NCBI GenBank assembly: GCA_946699065.1
Contig: CAMPDV010001709.1
Location: 1-64,000 of the forward strand
Source: Loxodes magnus
Lineage: Eukaryota; Ciliophora; Karyorelictea; Loxodida; Loxodidae
Direction of reading: 5' to 3'
Length of the DNA stretch: 64,000 bases
The notes beneath the pieces were generated by a model. The model ran no database searches, had not been told where the DNA came from, and was given only the letters and a program-made list of their open reading frames with translations. Shown here in pieces: positions 25,245 to 37,800 of the stretch; the stretch's first letter is position 1; each line of letters begins with the position of its first letter. The translations under genes and the position numbers were made by a program.

Positions 25245-26090
25245 AGTTAGGCGATCTTTGAGGAATTTCACCTCTTCCTGCCAATCACCGGATTGCTCCG
25301 GGATTAAATCAAAAAGTTTAAAAGTTTCTCCTCTCACATCCACTTGATCTTGTTATGGCTAGTTCCATCTTGCGTTCCACGAAAATTTCTTCTTATAAAT
25401 GGTTCCAATTTCCGTCATTTATAGTCTTTCTTTATTCTCCTCTGCTGCAATTGTCTAGCCTTTTTTTTCTGTGCTTATTGCTTTCTCTATTTTTCCCAGT
25501 ATTGGTTCTTGAAGCTCAGGAATTCCTTGCATTTTCTTCACAAGTGTTGCTCTGAATTGCAATAATAGCATCATTTTACAATCTTGATTGGTTTGGTCTT
25601 CTTCAAGTTCTTGTCAATTTCTTCAATCAGCATTGGGTTGCCTTTCTGCTCCTTTGGTTTCTCAACTAGTCTCTCAAATCTGTTGTTAAATTCAGTCTAT
25701 TTTTAATGCTAATTCTGGGATTAGCTAGTTTAATCCTACGATATATTCCAGAAAGAATTCAGTTCTCGTTCTTAAGACATAAGCCTTGACTCTATTCCTT
25801 ATCTAGGTCAAGCTTTTCCATTAATTTGTCATTATCTTTCTTGAGTTTCCTAACCTCTTCCTGGAGATTTAGCACTACTCTGATGAGCTATTCCATGCTC
25901 ATCTGGCCAGAAGGATTCAATTCCGTCACTTACTGGTGGAGAGCAGATTTCATCTGTTTTCTCGGTTTCTCAGCTGAGATTGGAGTATCTATATAGGCTG
26001 TTTTCAATGCTTGCTTCCGCTCTTCTTGTTAAATTCCAGTTTGTTATTTCAATATAGATTAGGGTTAAAATAGAGAAGATTATTAAGTCT
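25245..26090 (-). mobile_element. Gag-like CCHC unit B
   Basis: The minus strand encodes a basic N-terminal part, a coiled coil (LQEEVRKLKKDNDKLMEKL), the motif NPMLIEEID, a CCHC zinc knuckle (CYYCNSEQHLWRKC) and a very basic tail ending in GRKR. The unit is GC-richer than the DNA around it. The 3' end has two hairpins, CCGGA-GCAA-TCCGG and GAGG-TGAAATT-CCTC, at the same places as in unit A but with different stem sequences. No protease, RT or integrase is attached. It is either a gag-only relic or a domesticated Gag. It looks slightly broken (about one break). It ends close to the inner end of the right arm. Confidence 0.6.
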
Positions 26091-26218
26091 TGGTTTCCTG
26101 CTTCCTCCCTTCCTTTTTGGCTTAGGAAAGGTAATATAGAAGCCTGATTTGAAACCTTCCACCATTTTATTTATTATTTATACAGGCTAAGAAATAAAAG
26201 CAAATAAGCCCTAGAAAT

Positions 26219-27730
26219 ATGATGAAATTGGTTATGATTATATAGATTACAGAGAGGGATATAAGGAAACTAGAGTACTTTGGTATATCTAATTTATTTA
26301 GATTAAATTAGAGTAATAATTAAATTTAGAAAGTTAACAAAACTAAATTAATACTTTGGTAGAAACTACTTAGCAATGTCTAATATTAATTAGCTTTCAA
26401 AAGGAAATTAAAGTTGCTTAATAAAAGTTAATTATTAATTAAGTTTAATTGATTTAAGTTTAGCTTTCAGCTAGAAGTTTGATCTAATAAAATAAATAAA
26501 ATAATACTATAAAATAGAATTTATAAATGATAGCTTTGGAATAAGTTTTAAGTTTAATAAAGCTCCTCTTAAAGTTAGAACTTAAAATTTACTTATAAAA
26601 GCTAATAGGATATTTAAAAATAAAGTAAACAAAGGCATACCTAATTCTTCAATTTAGCAAGATTATAAACGTAGAAAATAATTATTATTACTAAGAAGGA
26701 AATCCTAGGAAATACCAATTTATTAGTAATCATTAAAAAATAAAGCATCTAGATAATGAAAAAAGTTATAAACAGGGAATTTCCAGACTAATCTTCTTTG
26801 ATGTTAGAGTATGATGCTGAGAATAGTTTATAAAGAATGGATTTAACTCTTAAGGAATAAGAGACTAAGAAAAAGAAAGTTCTAGTGCCTCTAATAATTA
26901 ATTTTATTGAGATGTTCAACTTCATTCAAAGTTTAGAAAGGAGATTGCTACAGGAGTATTATTATAAAAAAGGTTCTCTGTTTAGAAAGTATCAGGGCTG
27001 CAAATTATTATTATCAGAAATAAATGCCTTCATTAAAATATCTCTTAATAAATCATTTTACTAAAAAGTTATAAAATATATAAAATCATATTAAACAGAA
27101 GCTTTAGGAAAGACTGGACTAGTAAAATTTAATAGACTAATACTCAAAATGACTCTATTAACTTTAGCAGTAGAGAGAAAAAGAGAAACAGAATTAAGCA
27201 AAGGACCTATATTATAATCTAGAGATTCAAGGAAGAATTAAGAATTACCATAAATTTATTAGAGTTGCTGATATTTTAGTATTTTAGAATTATTAAAGCT
27301 TGCTAGTTGTTATTCAAATATGATAATTATTTTTGAGAGAATGGATACTATAAATAATTTAATTGTAAGTATCACCTGGAATCATGGAAACATTTAAAGA
27401 AAGTAGTTTATAATCCTATTAACTAAAAAGAGAAAAGAGTCCCTTAAAATATACATACGAATAGATAAAGAAAGACTGAAGATGATTAAATTTGGCAATA
27501 ATTAATAACCATTAAGTTAGCTTGGAACTATTTAAAAGATTTCAATGTAATATAGAAACAATAAAATTAAAAGAAGATATATAAAAAGAGAAAAATAATA
27601 GTTATAATTCTCTTTTTTTAGACTTTCTTAACATACGTAAGTTTAATAAAATAAATAATAATTTTTGGTATAGTTCCTTTCAATAGGTAATAGCTAGAAT
27701 TTAAATTAAGATCTAAGATTTAAATAATGA
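26219..27730 (+). CDS. Hypothetical protein (503 aa), right copy
   Basis: I do not recognise the family. The frame from the ATG at 26219 (a second ATG follows at once) is open to TGA 27728-27730. Visible features are a basic N-terminus (MMKLVMIIQITERDI), a Gln/Ser-rich stretch, a charged segment (LTLKEQETKKKK), and hydrophobic helices with basic linkers, ending very basic (KIKRRYIKREKQQ). In a middle stretch a second frame is also open but far less protein-like. The left copy has exactly the same length, which argues for a maintained frame. The next gene (28126-28869) converges on it. Confidence 0.45.
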
Positions 27731-28125
27731 AAATAACTATAATAATTCTAGGTTACTTATATTTAAATGAGCATTATGAAATTAATTTATTATAATGTGT
27801 ATGCATAGCAATTTAGTCTTTAGAAGGATATTTAAATTGTAATAAATATTTATAATTTTGACTAAAATTAATAATGCTTAAGGAATTATTTTAAAGATAA
27901 AATCTAAATTTTATTTAAATATATTTAAGGTATTAATTTATTATGAGAGTATAGCTAATATTTATATAGATAAAATCAAATGTTTCTTCAAATATTTTGT
28001 TAATAATTGTTTATCTATTAAATTCGTAGTAACTGGTTAATAGTTTAATTATTTTAATTTAATGAGTCTAAAGTTATTTATAGCTTTTATTACAAATAGA
28101 AATAAACTTTCTAAACCTAGTTTCC

Positions 28126-28869
28126 TCAAACAAATCTCTATTAAGCATTAATTTTAAACTAATGCTCAATTAACTTTTGTCTTATCTTATTTGACTTGAT
28201 TAAAAGATTATTTTTAGCAGCAGGAGCAGACTCTTTAAATAGTGTGCCTATTATCTAAATTAATAACTTTAACTATTAATTTTAGTTTTTTCTGGCTATT
28301 ATCTACTACTAGATCACTTATATGATGCTATTTAGTTTAAGCATATTTTAGTTAAATAACTTATTAAAACAGAGTTCTTCCAATTTGATTGTTTAGCTTA
28401 GTAAATATAGATCTATATCTTAAAATACTAATTGAAGCATTTTATTTCTATGATCTTTAATAATAAAAGCCAATCTCAACTATTAATGTATTTAAAGGAG
28501 AAGTTCTAATGTTATTAATAGCTTCTAGTTCTATTACTATCTTTAACTTAAACTCTTCTCTTTTTAGCATCTATTATTAGTTTAAAATTAAGAGAAGTTT
28601 AATTTCATTAACCTAAGCAAATGCAAAATTAAATATATTTGGATAGCTTAATTTCTTAAATAGAGCTACTAATAATAATAGCAATCATCTTTAACTATAA
28701 TACAGCTATTTATTTCCATTAGGGTCAAAATGCTAAACCTTCTACATTTATTATTATGCAAGCAACTTAAAGCTAAAGAGAAATTTAGTTAAAGCAACCA
28801 TAGTCAAATAATTTAGCTATTAATACAAATATCAGCTAAAAGTAAACTGCTAGAACTAAATTATATCAT
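28126..28869 (-). CDS. Hypothetical Gln/Leu-rich helical protein (247 aa), right copy
   Basis: This is the mirror of 13021-13764 and the same length (744 bp), starting at the ATG 28867-28869 and ending at TGA 28126-28128. See the left copy for what can be seen in the protein. It is divergent from the kinase gene at 28946 and converges on the 503-aa gene, with ~395 bp between the two stops in which I recognise nothing. Confidence 0.45.
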
Positions 28870-28945
28870 TAAGTAGATCATTGCTCATTACCTATATGCA
28901 TCACTATAAACTTCTATTTCCTAAATTTAATTCTACAACTCATAA
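28870..28945. promoter_or_regulatory. 76-bp divergent intergenic region (right arm)
   Basis: This short gap lies between two divergent starts, as in the left arm. It probably holds promoters for both the kinase gene and the 247-aa gene. No motif was recognised. Confidence 0.4.
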
Positions 28946-31900
28946 ATGGAGATTTAAGACTATACTGTTTAAGATATTTGAGACCTTTTGAATTCAAATG
29001 GAGCAAGTAGAGATCCCTAGGCTCCAATAAGGATATGAAACTATGAAGAATTAATTCCAAGCTAAGGATATCTAAACAGCTTGAAAATGATAGGGAAAGG
29101 AGCTTTTGCAAATGTTTATAAAATAAATATAGAAGGAAATAAATATGCCTTAAAAATATTTACAAGAGTAAAAGGTAGTTTAAGATAAGTAGATATCAAT
29201 CATTTCTATTAAGTATGTAAATCCTTTTTGGCTGTGAAGCATGAAAGAATTTTATAACTACTTGGAGTTGCTATTAGCGATTAAGACGAAGAAAATTACG
29301 TATTTTGTTATTATACAAATTACTAATAAAAGAACACTTTGTTTGATGTGATATAAAATAAATAGTTATTTGCAGATATCCCATAAAACTCTTAAATTAG
29401 ATTTTATAAAAAAGTGATTCTACTTTAATAAATAGCTGAAGGAATACAAGCAATTCATAATGAAAATCTAACACACAAGTACATTTAATCATTGAATATT
29501 CTATTAGATAAAAATGATGAACCTAAAATAACTAATCAAGATATATTTAATTATGATTAATTTCCATATGAAATTTATTATAGTTAAATGAGTCCTGAGG
29601 CTTTTGATAATAACGAAGGCTAATAAATTGATATATGAGCATTGGCAATTGTTGCTATAGAAATATTTAATGAAACTCTTCCTTATCCATATCCATAACA
29701 ATATAACTATAGAGCACTTTAAAATTACGTATAAAACTAAAAGAAAATTCCATAATTTTCTAGTGAAATACTTTAAGACGAATAATTAACATAACTACTT
29801 GAAAAATCTTTTAGTTATGATTATACAAATAGACCAAGTATACTGTAATTCAGAAAAACACTAGAGTAAATTAAGCAAAAGATTGAGCTCTAATTGATCT
29901 TTGATAATTCTTAAAATGTTGATAATAAAAATTGATCAATCAAAACTAATGTTGCATCTAGATTATTAAGTAAAGTCTTGAAGAAATAAAAAATAGATAG
30001 TTAAAATATTCCATTTGTTGCTTTTATTAAAAACTAAGATACTCTATTAATTAAGCAAGATATTAGTTTCTATGAATATTAACTGAAAGATAGTTAGATT
30101 TAGATGGATGAAGAAAGTTCAGTTTATTATACAAATGATTTTGCTTATATTTCAGGTGGAAAATTAGAAGGCAAGATAGCTAAAAATTTTTAAATGATAG
30201 ATAGAAAAAACTGATAAGTAATAAAGTAGTGCTAAATGCTATATCCAAGATGTGGTCATAAAATGGTATAAAGACAAGTTGAAAATAATGCCTTTGTCTA
30301 CATAATTTCAGGAATGGTATCGGAAAACCAAGCTTAAGAAAAGTGTGAATACTTCGATGTAAATGAAGGAGTATGTAGAGAGTTAAAAAGCGTAATGATT
30401 GGTTGCAAAAGTTTTGGTTGCATCATAGAGCAAAATAGTATCTGAATTTTAGGAGGAATGAATTAATACTAGTAAAGAATAGCTTAAGTACAATATTTTG
30501 ATTTGAATACTGAAATTTGAAATGTTGCTACTTAAGAAATTCCAAGTGACTCGTGTGTTAGTTTAGTAAAAGATGAAAATGGAATTATATACATGTTTGG
30601 AGAGAAGCTGGGAGGAGTTTATGAGATGAGATGAAAAGGCAATAACTTATAATTTGAATTAATATCCGAAAATAAATATCCTGGAAAATGTTGGTAATAA
30701 GACTCTATAATCCATGAGCAAAAGATATATGTGAGAGATAAAGAAAAAATATATAGTTATGATATGTAAATAAAGCAATGATAATTAAATGGAAAAGAAA
30801 GAACAAGTTTATAAATAATGTAGCAAAACTAATAAAAAAGTAAAGAATCATTTTGAGTATTTTAGCAAAATAAATAATAAGTGACTATAGAAGTTATTAG
30901 AAAACTTATCTAGCAATATAGTAATCAAATTAGAGAGTTTGACTATTAAAAGTTAATTCCAAATGAATAGTCTTTATTGGATTTACAATTTTTAGGTAAA
31001 GGAACATTTGGAAAAGTTTATAAAATAAATGTTGAGGGAAATTGATACGCAGCCAAGATAATGATTTAAAAAGCAGGAATTGATTAACAAATGCTTATAG
31101 AGAATTTTTACTAGGAGTTGAAATCTCTTTTATCTATTAATCATGAAAGAGTTTTAAAAATAGTTGGAATCGCATTAGATACTTCAGAAAAGGATAATTA
31201 TAAACTATGTCATCTTACTGAATATTAGGAATATAATAGTTTATATAATGCTATCCTAAGTAATTCTTTATTCTAAGATTTACCACAACAATCGAAGGAA
31301 CGATTTGATAGAAAGCTAAATCTTATTTAATAAATAGCAGAAGGAATCTAAGCAATACACAATAAAGGTTGGATTCATAGAGATATTAAATCTTTGAATA
31401 TATTACTAGATGCAAATTACGAACCAAAAATAGCAGATCTAGGATTAGCACATTAAGAATCAGAAACTTTTATTCAATCTTGACGCGGATCTCCATAATG
31501 AATGGCACCTGAGATTTTTAAATTTGAAGTTAGTACTAAATGTGATATCTGAGCTCTTGCATGTGTAGCTGTTGAAATATTTAATAAGAGCATTCCATAT
31601 CCTCATTTAGACAATATCAGATAAATATATGAACATGTAGTAAAATAAAAAAATTAACCTGAGTTTTGTCCAGAAATTAAAGAAAACGAACTATTAACTA
31701 AATTACTAGAAAAATCCTTTAGTTATGAGCCTCAAGGAAGACCAGATGTTCAAGATTTCATTCATGATATTGATCTAATTAAATAGAGCCATAGAGTTTA
31801 AAGTTAGCCAGAAGATAATTCAACTTAGCAGGAAGATTCACAATAAAGGGTTTTTTAAAATGAATATGATTAAAACTGAATTTAGTCTGCTGAAGCTTCT

Positions 31901-31960
31901 CAAAAAGCATGAATATCTTCATAATACAGCTAAAGCAGTTCAGTAAGAGAAGAAGTTTGA
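28946..31960 (+). CDS. Pseudokinase-kelch-kinase fusion protein (1004 aa)
   Basis: One frame is open from ATG 28946 to TGA 31958-31960. Residues ~22-310 form a kinase fold with a good glycine loop ([10 protein letters not shown]), lysine (YALKIF), MSPE and DIWALA blocks. Its catalytic loop, however, reads HKYIQSLN in place of HRDxxxxN and there is no DFG, so it is a pseudokinase. Residues ~390-610 carry kelch-like blades ([32 protein letters not shown]). Residues ~665-960 are a second kinase with everything in place: [23 protein letters not shown] (a DFG variant) and WMAPE. Both kinases share a leader (IRxxxYxxLIP), so one arose by duplication. Two invariant tryptophans (WMAPE, DIWALA) are encoded by TGA. 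A cytosolic signalling scaffold is inferred. Confidence 0.9.
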
Positions 31961-32475
31961 GTGACGAAGTAAATATTTAAGAACAAATAACTTAAAATAA
32001 TAGATATATTATAAATATGCTTTATAAGCTTAAATTAGATTTGAAATATAGTTATAGTTATATTCTTAAATCTTTCATTTTATGAATAAACTTTCTTTTT
32101 ATTAGTTTGGAGCTAAATTAGATAATTTAAAATAGCACTTTATACTTTAATTATAATAGAAAGGCTTATATTAAAATAGATAACTAAAGGCTATTTTATT
32201 AATTAGGCATAAATAACAAAGCTATCATTATTTAGTTCCTTATTTAAATAAATTGCTAGAAGGTTAGCTATTTAATTACTACTATGCTTTATCAACTATA
32301 CTGCTGAATTATTATTAGCATACAACTGGCTTACCTAATACTTTTATCTATCAACTATTCTAAAATAAAGCTGCCTATTTATATTACTTTATAACTACAA
32401 AGCATAATAAAATGCTAATTGTCTTTATTCATATTCATTTATTAGTTAAATCTATTTATTCAATTTTCATATTAT

Positions 32476-33375
32476 TATGCTATATTTAAACTAAAGCTAT
32501 AAAAAAGAAAGCCAATCAATTTAATTTAAATACATCTATTTAAATATAGTAAGTACTCTCTTAACTTTAAACATATCTGCATTATTCTTAAACTAGAAAT
32601 TAGCAGAAATAACTTGCTAATTATAATAACTATATCATTAATTTAAACTGTACTATCTAGTCTTTAACTTTATTAAATCTAACTATTTCCCAAAGCTAAT
32701 GATGGTCTAAGCTTTAAGTAATTCTTCTTAGTCTTATTTTTAAATTTTAGGTATTCAATCTATTATAAAATTAATCTTTTTCTTTAAGAGTGATTTAGAC
32801 TTTTTAGCTAAGGAAAAATAAACAAGATTAGAGGATTCAATTTTCTTACTAGTATTAGAGAAAGCGAAGAAAGGAACAATGAGCTTTGTAATCAGATCTG
32901 ACTTCTAAATTCTAGAGTTTATTAATCTTAAAATTAACTCTGGGAGCTAGTATAGGAATATTTCTGTTAATATTTTAGATATGTAAATTAAGTAATATCG
33001 GAAAATGATCTGTATCAAGTCCACTGCATTATATAACTTTGAAATCAGAAATCTAGTTAATGTTAATATGATAGTTGACTATAGCATAATCATTGTAATA
33101 TGTTTATTATTAGCACGACTTCTAAAATTATCCAAATTTTAATCGCTTAATATTTACATATTTAATCTTCAATGAATTTTATCAATCTCTGAGTATTGTC
33201 CTAAGTGTTTTGCTAATTATCGCTACCATATCCATAAAGGGAGCATTAAAATCACCTAAGAGCATAAGTGCTTGATCTCCAACTTCTGTAAATATTAATT
33301 CTAGATTGAGTAGGATTAATTTTTTTGTTGTTAAAGATTTTTCATCTGTTGGCATATAATATGTAGCAATATATG
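32476..33375 (-). pseudogene. LINE AP-endonuclease remnant (right copy)
   Basis: This is the mirror of 8521-9420, with the same GDFNAP and LDTNHFP blocks and no RT. It lies between the end of the kinase gene and the short LINE-tail element. The ~500 bp on its kinase side (31961-32475) hold nothing I recognise. Confidence 0.6.
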
Positions 33376-33431
33376 CTTTATTTCTTTTATTAGTAGAAAG
33401 CTATTATTTTATTAAATATATATAAATAAAT

Positions 33432-33706
33432 AGGGAGCAGCAATCCTCCAACTGAAACTGACTTAAACTCTGGTACTAGGAAGTATCCTTAGGTGAAGAA
33501 TCAGCCAAGAGAAGAGAAGACAAAATCGAAGAGGCATCAAGTAGCATTAATAACGAAAGAGGTCAGATACTAAGGTCTAAGGGTAGCATATCGATAGCGG
33601 CCCTATAGAAGACAAAATCACAAGGGAATGCTAGCATTGTGGAAGACTTCACTAAGGAATTTTTTAACTTTAACATCTTTATTAAAGAACTACGCACTCT
33701 ATAATC
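33432..33706 (+). mobile_element. Short non-autonomous element sharing the LINE 3' tail (right copy)
   Basis: This is the mirror of 8191-8465. It starts near GGGAGCAGCAATCC and ends in ACGCACTCTATAATC, on the same strand as the full LINE in this arm. Its end is embedded in the C-terminal reading frame of the gene at 33649-34572. Confidence 0.5.
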
Positions 33707-34572
33707 TCATTTATTTAACCAAAATTCAACTCTATTTATCCACCTTTAAGACCTGGGTCATAGAATGCAAAGGAACTTTTAATTAATATTTATTTAAACA
33801 TATAATAATTTTGGTGCCTAAAATATTGAATTTCTGCAACAAATTATTATATATAAAGTTAATACATCATATTTTTAAGTTAGCTTTTTGTCTATTTTTA
33901 TAGGAATTTAAATTTCATCACACGTAGCATAGTTAAATTAGCAAGATAAAGTAACAAATCTATTTTCAATTTTAGTAAAGAGATTTTAATTTTATCACTT
34001 TTTTATCTTAAAAATTATGCAAATTTTCCATTTTAGAAGTTATATCTTTTTATCATTTCCTCAATATCAAGATTAAATAATGGATTATGTTATTTAAGAT
34101 TTAATTTCTCTTAGTTTAAATGAGCATCTCTCTAGTTTCTCTTACCAAATTTTATTAAATCTTCTGATTAAGAATCTATATGTAGAGTAATCATTTTTTA
34201 CCATGAAATTAGGAATATCTAAAGTTGAATTTGAGTTCTCTTCCACTATTCAATAAAATGAGTAGTATGTGTTGTTGCATCTAATTTTAATACTTTTTAA
34301 AATTACTGAGTCTAAGATTTCGTTTTATTATTTTAAAGCACTGATAATTCAGCATAGACATTTAACTTTAGTTCAATCTAATGCTCGCATTCTTTAATTA
34401 TTTAAATATATTTAGTGTTCAAAGTATTGTAAACCTATGATTATTTCATATTATTTTACTTCAATTGTTATAATTCCTAATAAAAATGAATTAGATGCTA
34501 TTCCATAATATTAGTCACTGTTTCACGATTATACATAAATTTTTCGATGTTTAACTTTATTTTTCGAATCAT
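33649..34572 (-). CDS. Hypothetical coiled-coil protein (307 aa) between two retroelements, right copy
   Basis: This is the mirror of 7325-8248 and the same length (924 bp). The start is the ATG at 34570-34572 and the stop the TGA at 33649-33651. The open frame again runs upstream to the LINE 5' end, so an N-terminal part may have been displaced by the LINE. The C-terminus reads into the short LINE-tail element. Because both arms share both insertions, the insertions predate the arm duplication. Confidence 0.5.
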
Positions 34573-34832
34573 TAATTAGTTGGAGTTTAACTATAGTTTT
34601 CTAAATTTTTCTTAATATTCTAATCAGTTTATATCTATTAATCAGTTGATTATAATTTTATATACCCTTCTTAATGAGTTTAAGTCTGATTATCATTTTA
34701 TTCTTTGAAATAATTTCTTAATTAGTTAGCACAGAATTAAATTATATTTTAAACCTCATTTTCTTTTTAAAAGAATCAGTTCTCAATATTATTTTTATGT
34801 TATTATGTCTATATTTATTATATATATTAAAA

Positions 34833-37800
34833 AATAGTTAGCTTCAAGAAGGGTTTTTATACCACCTCCTCAGAGTAGGAGAGAAAATCTGAAGCACTTT
34901 CTTTTACCACGTCTTTGCTTTAATTATTCCAACCTTCTTTATTATGCATGGAAACCAGACTAATAATGCAAGACCTAAGACTACGCAGGACCAAACTAAC
35001 TGACCGAACGAACACGAAATAATAGAACGAATAATAGAAAAAAAATAGCAATATACCCATGATTGGTCGAACTGTACTAAAAGGAGGAGCACAAAATAAG
35101 AAAGGAATGTGGCAAAAAAAGAAAACAACCTAAGTAATAATTTAACAAAATAATGAACAACTCATTTCAGTTAACGTCCCTGAAGAATAAATGTAAAGGG
35201 TCTACTAAAATGCCTATGATGATTTATCAGAAATGGTGGCCGCAATTTACTTTAACCATTACTTGGAAAACACTGATTTAGTAGAGAAAAAGGCCAAAGA
35301 CTAAGAAGTTATACAAGTGTTTAGAAATAAAATATGGAAGGATTACGGACAAGCAGTGGCGAAGTTCATAGTGAAATAAAACGGAATTGTATACGTGGTA
35401 TTTAACAATGAAGAAAGATACTAACATTTCACTTAATTCAGGGAATGAACGTTCAAAGGAGTTAGAATCCCTATCTAAGCTAGAAACTAATTGGAATATT
35501 TTGACATTCATAACTACCCAATTTACTTCACAATCAACGAATACTCAAATATGAAGGAAGTAATGGAAATAATAAGATAATATGGAAAATCAAGAGGAGA
35601 GATATAGCATACATATCCAAACACAACAATGCTAACAGGGAGCAGTGTAGTCTACCTAGATTTAAAGGATGAAGACGAAGCAAAAAGGATACCAGAAGTA
35701 ATAGATTTGAATGGAAACAAAATGAGAATATAACACCCAGTAAATTTTATCTGCTGCCTATGTAAAGTGAAAGGGCACACAGACCAGCAATGCAGAAGGG
35801 TAGAAGCAGCAAAAAGGAAAAAGCTACATACAAGAGAATTAGAGATGCTTGAAGGAGAAGCTATTTTAACAATAAACAAACCAGATTTTGAAGCAAATCA
35901 AGCAAATAAGAGGATAATTGAAGAAGAAGAATAAATGATTATAGAGGAATCAAGGGAAGAAAAAAAGGAAATAAAATGAGGAGAATAGAAAAATAATTAA
36001 AGCAACTAAACAATTAAATAATAAAAAGTTTTTTATGCTTAAAGAATAAATAAAAATTATTTTTCATCAAAATGGAATTGGACATATGTAAGACAGAGGG
36101 ATAGAGAAATGTTCAAATAATTAAATAAAATAGAAAACAATCAACTAAATAATAAGATATACCATAAAGCAAATTAGAGAAAAGGATAGGATAGTTGATA
36201 GTAAAAATGCTAAACCCTAACAAAAGAAATAAGAAATAAGCAAAATAGTATAATGGAGTATGTCAGGAAAAACGTAAATAAAGAAAAAAAGCAAAAAGAA
36301 ATAGAACAAACTCAAGAAGAAAAAGAATAAGATGCAAGATAAAAGTGAGAAGAAAGAAGTAAATTGAAGCAAACTTCAATGAGAATGTACTATGCTAAGA
36401 AACCGATAAACAAAAATGAACAATTATCCGACTTCAACTAATAGGAAAAGGAAAAGGAAAAGGAAAAAGAAGAAGATTAGAATAGATAAGAAGAAGGAAA
36501 AGGTAGATAATAAGATGAAAAAGACAAAAAAGGGGAAAGAACTAATAAAGAAAATAATATGGAAGTATAGAATGATAGATAAGAAGAAGAAAAGGTGGAG
36601 AAGGAAGATGAATAAAAAGAAGAATAAGGTGAAGAGGAAGTAGAGGGAATGAGTGTAAAAAATGATTAAGAATAAGTCATAAAAATAGGGACAGCAAATG
36701 TTAGGGGAGTAAGAAGTGCAAAAGAGGCACTAGCCAAATTCATGACTCAAAAAAGTATCCACATAATGGCAATATAAGAAATTTAGATTGAAGACTAAAA
36801 AGATATGTGTAATATAGCAGGATATAAAAACTTAATAAATGTGGGATCAAAAAAAGGAAAAGGAGTAGCATTCTATATTAGAAACGACATATGTAAGGAG
36901 ATCAGAGAGATATAGAATGAAGTAAACCAAATAACGCTCTTTGGAGGAGCGAGAGTAATGGCAATAGAAATAATGAAATAATTAGCAGTAATAAATGTCT
37001 ACGCTCCTGTTGCAAATAACAACGAACAGTATGAGCCTTTCTATAATTTAGTGAATGAATTTAAACTATAAGCAATAGAAAAAGGACTTAATATAATGAT
37101 AATAGGAGACTGAAATGCGCACATAGAAAAATGACTGCCAAAGAAAACAAACTCAGCAGGAAAGAGAATGACACAGTTTATGGAATAGAATAATTTAATA
37201 TGCCTAGACCCAACTGAAATAGGTACCTTTATTCACTAAAACAATGAGTATAAAATAGATTACTTTTTAATCGAAGAGAGTATGAGAGAAAAGGTGTTAA
37301 AGAGTGATTTTTATTACTCATAAGTAATAGGTGACCATAGGCCTGGTATTATATAGGTAAAGATGGGTAAAGAAGTAAGAAAGCCATAAAAGATAGCAAA
37401 AATAAACTACCTACTATTAAAGAAAAAAGAGATATAAGAAAAATTTGAAAGATTTATACAAGAAAATCTCTAAGAAGAAGAAATTGATAACCTAAACGGC
37501 ACATAGACTTATAAATGATGAAAGAAAAAGATATAAGAAGGAGTTCAAATAGTATGTGGAAAATTCAAAACATAAAACTCTAAGATATATAAATATTCAG
37601 AAACAACAAAATAGTGTAGTAAAATCTTTAGAAAATGCAGCAAACAATTAAAATAAAGGGTAAAGAACAGAGAACAAATAAATGAAAATCAATAAATTGA
37701 GAATCAAAGAGGATACCAAAGAGTAAGATAAGAATACATTTAATCAAGAAAAAAAGATAAAAGAAACTAACTAAACCTATTTATGGACAATGTAAATAAA

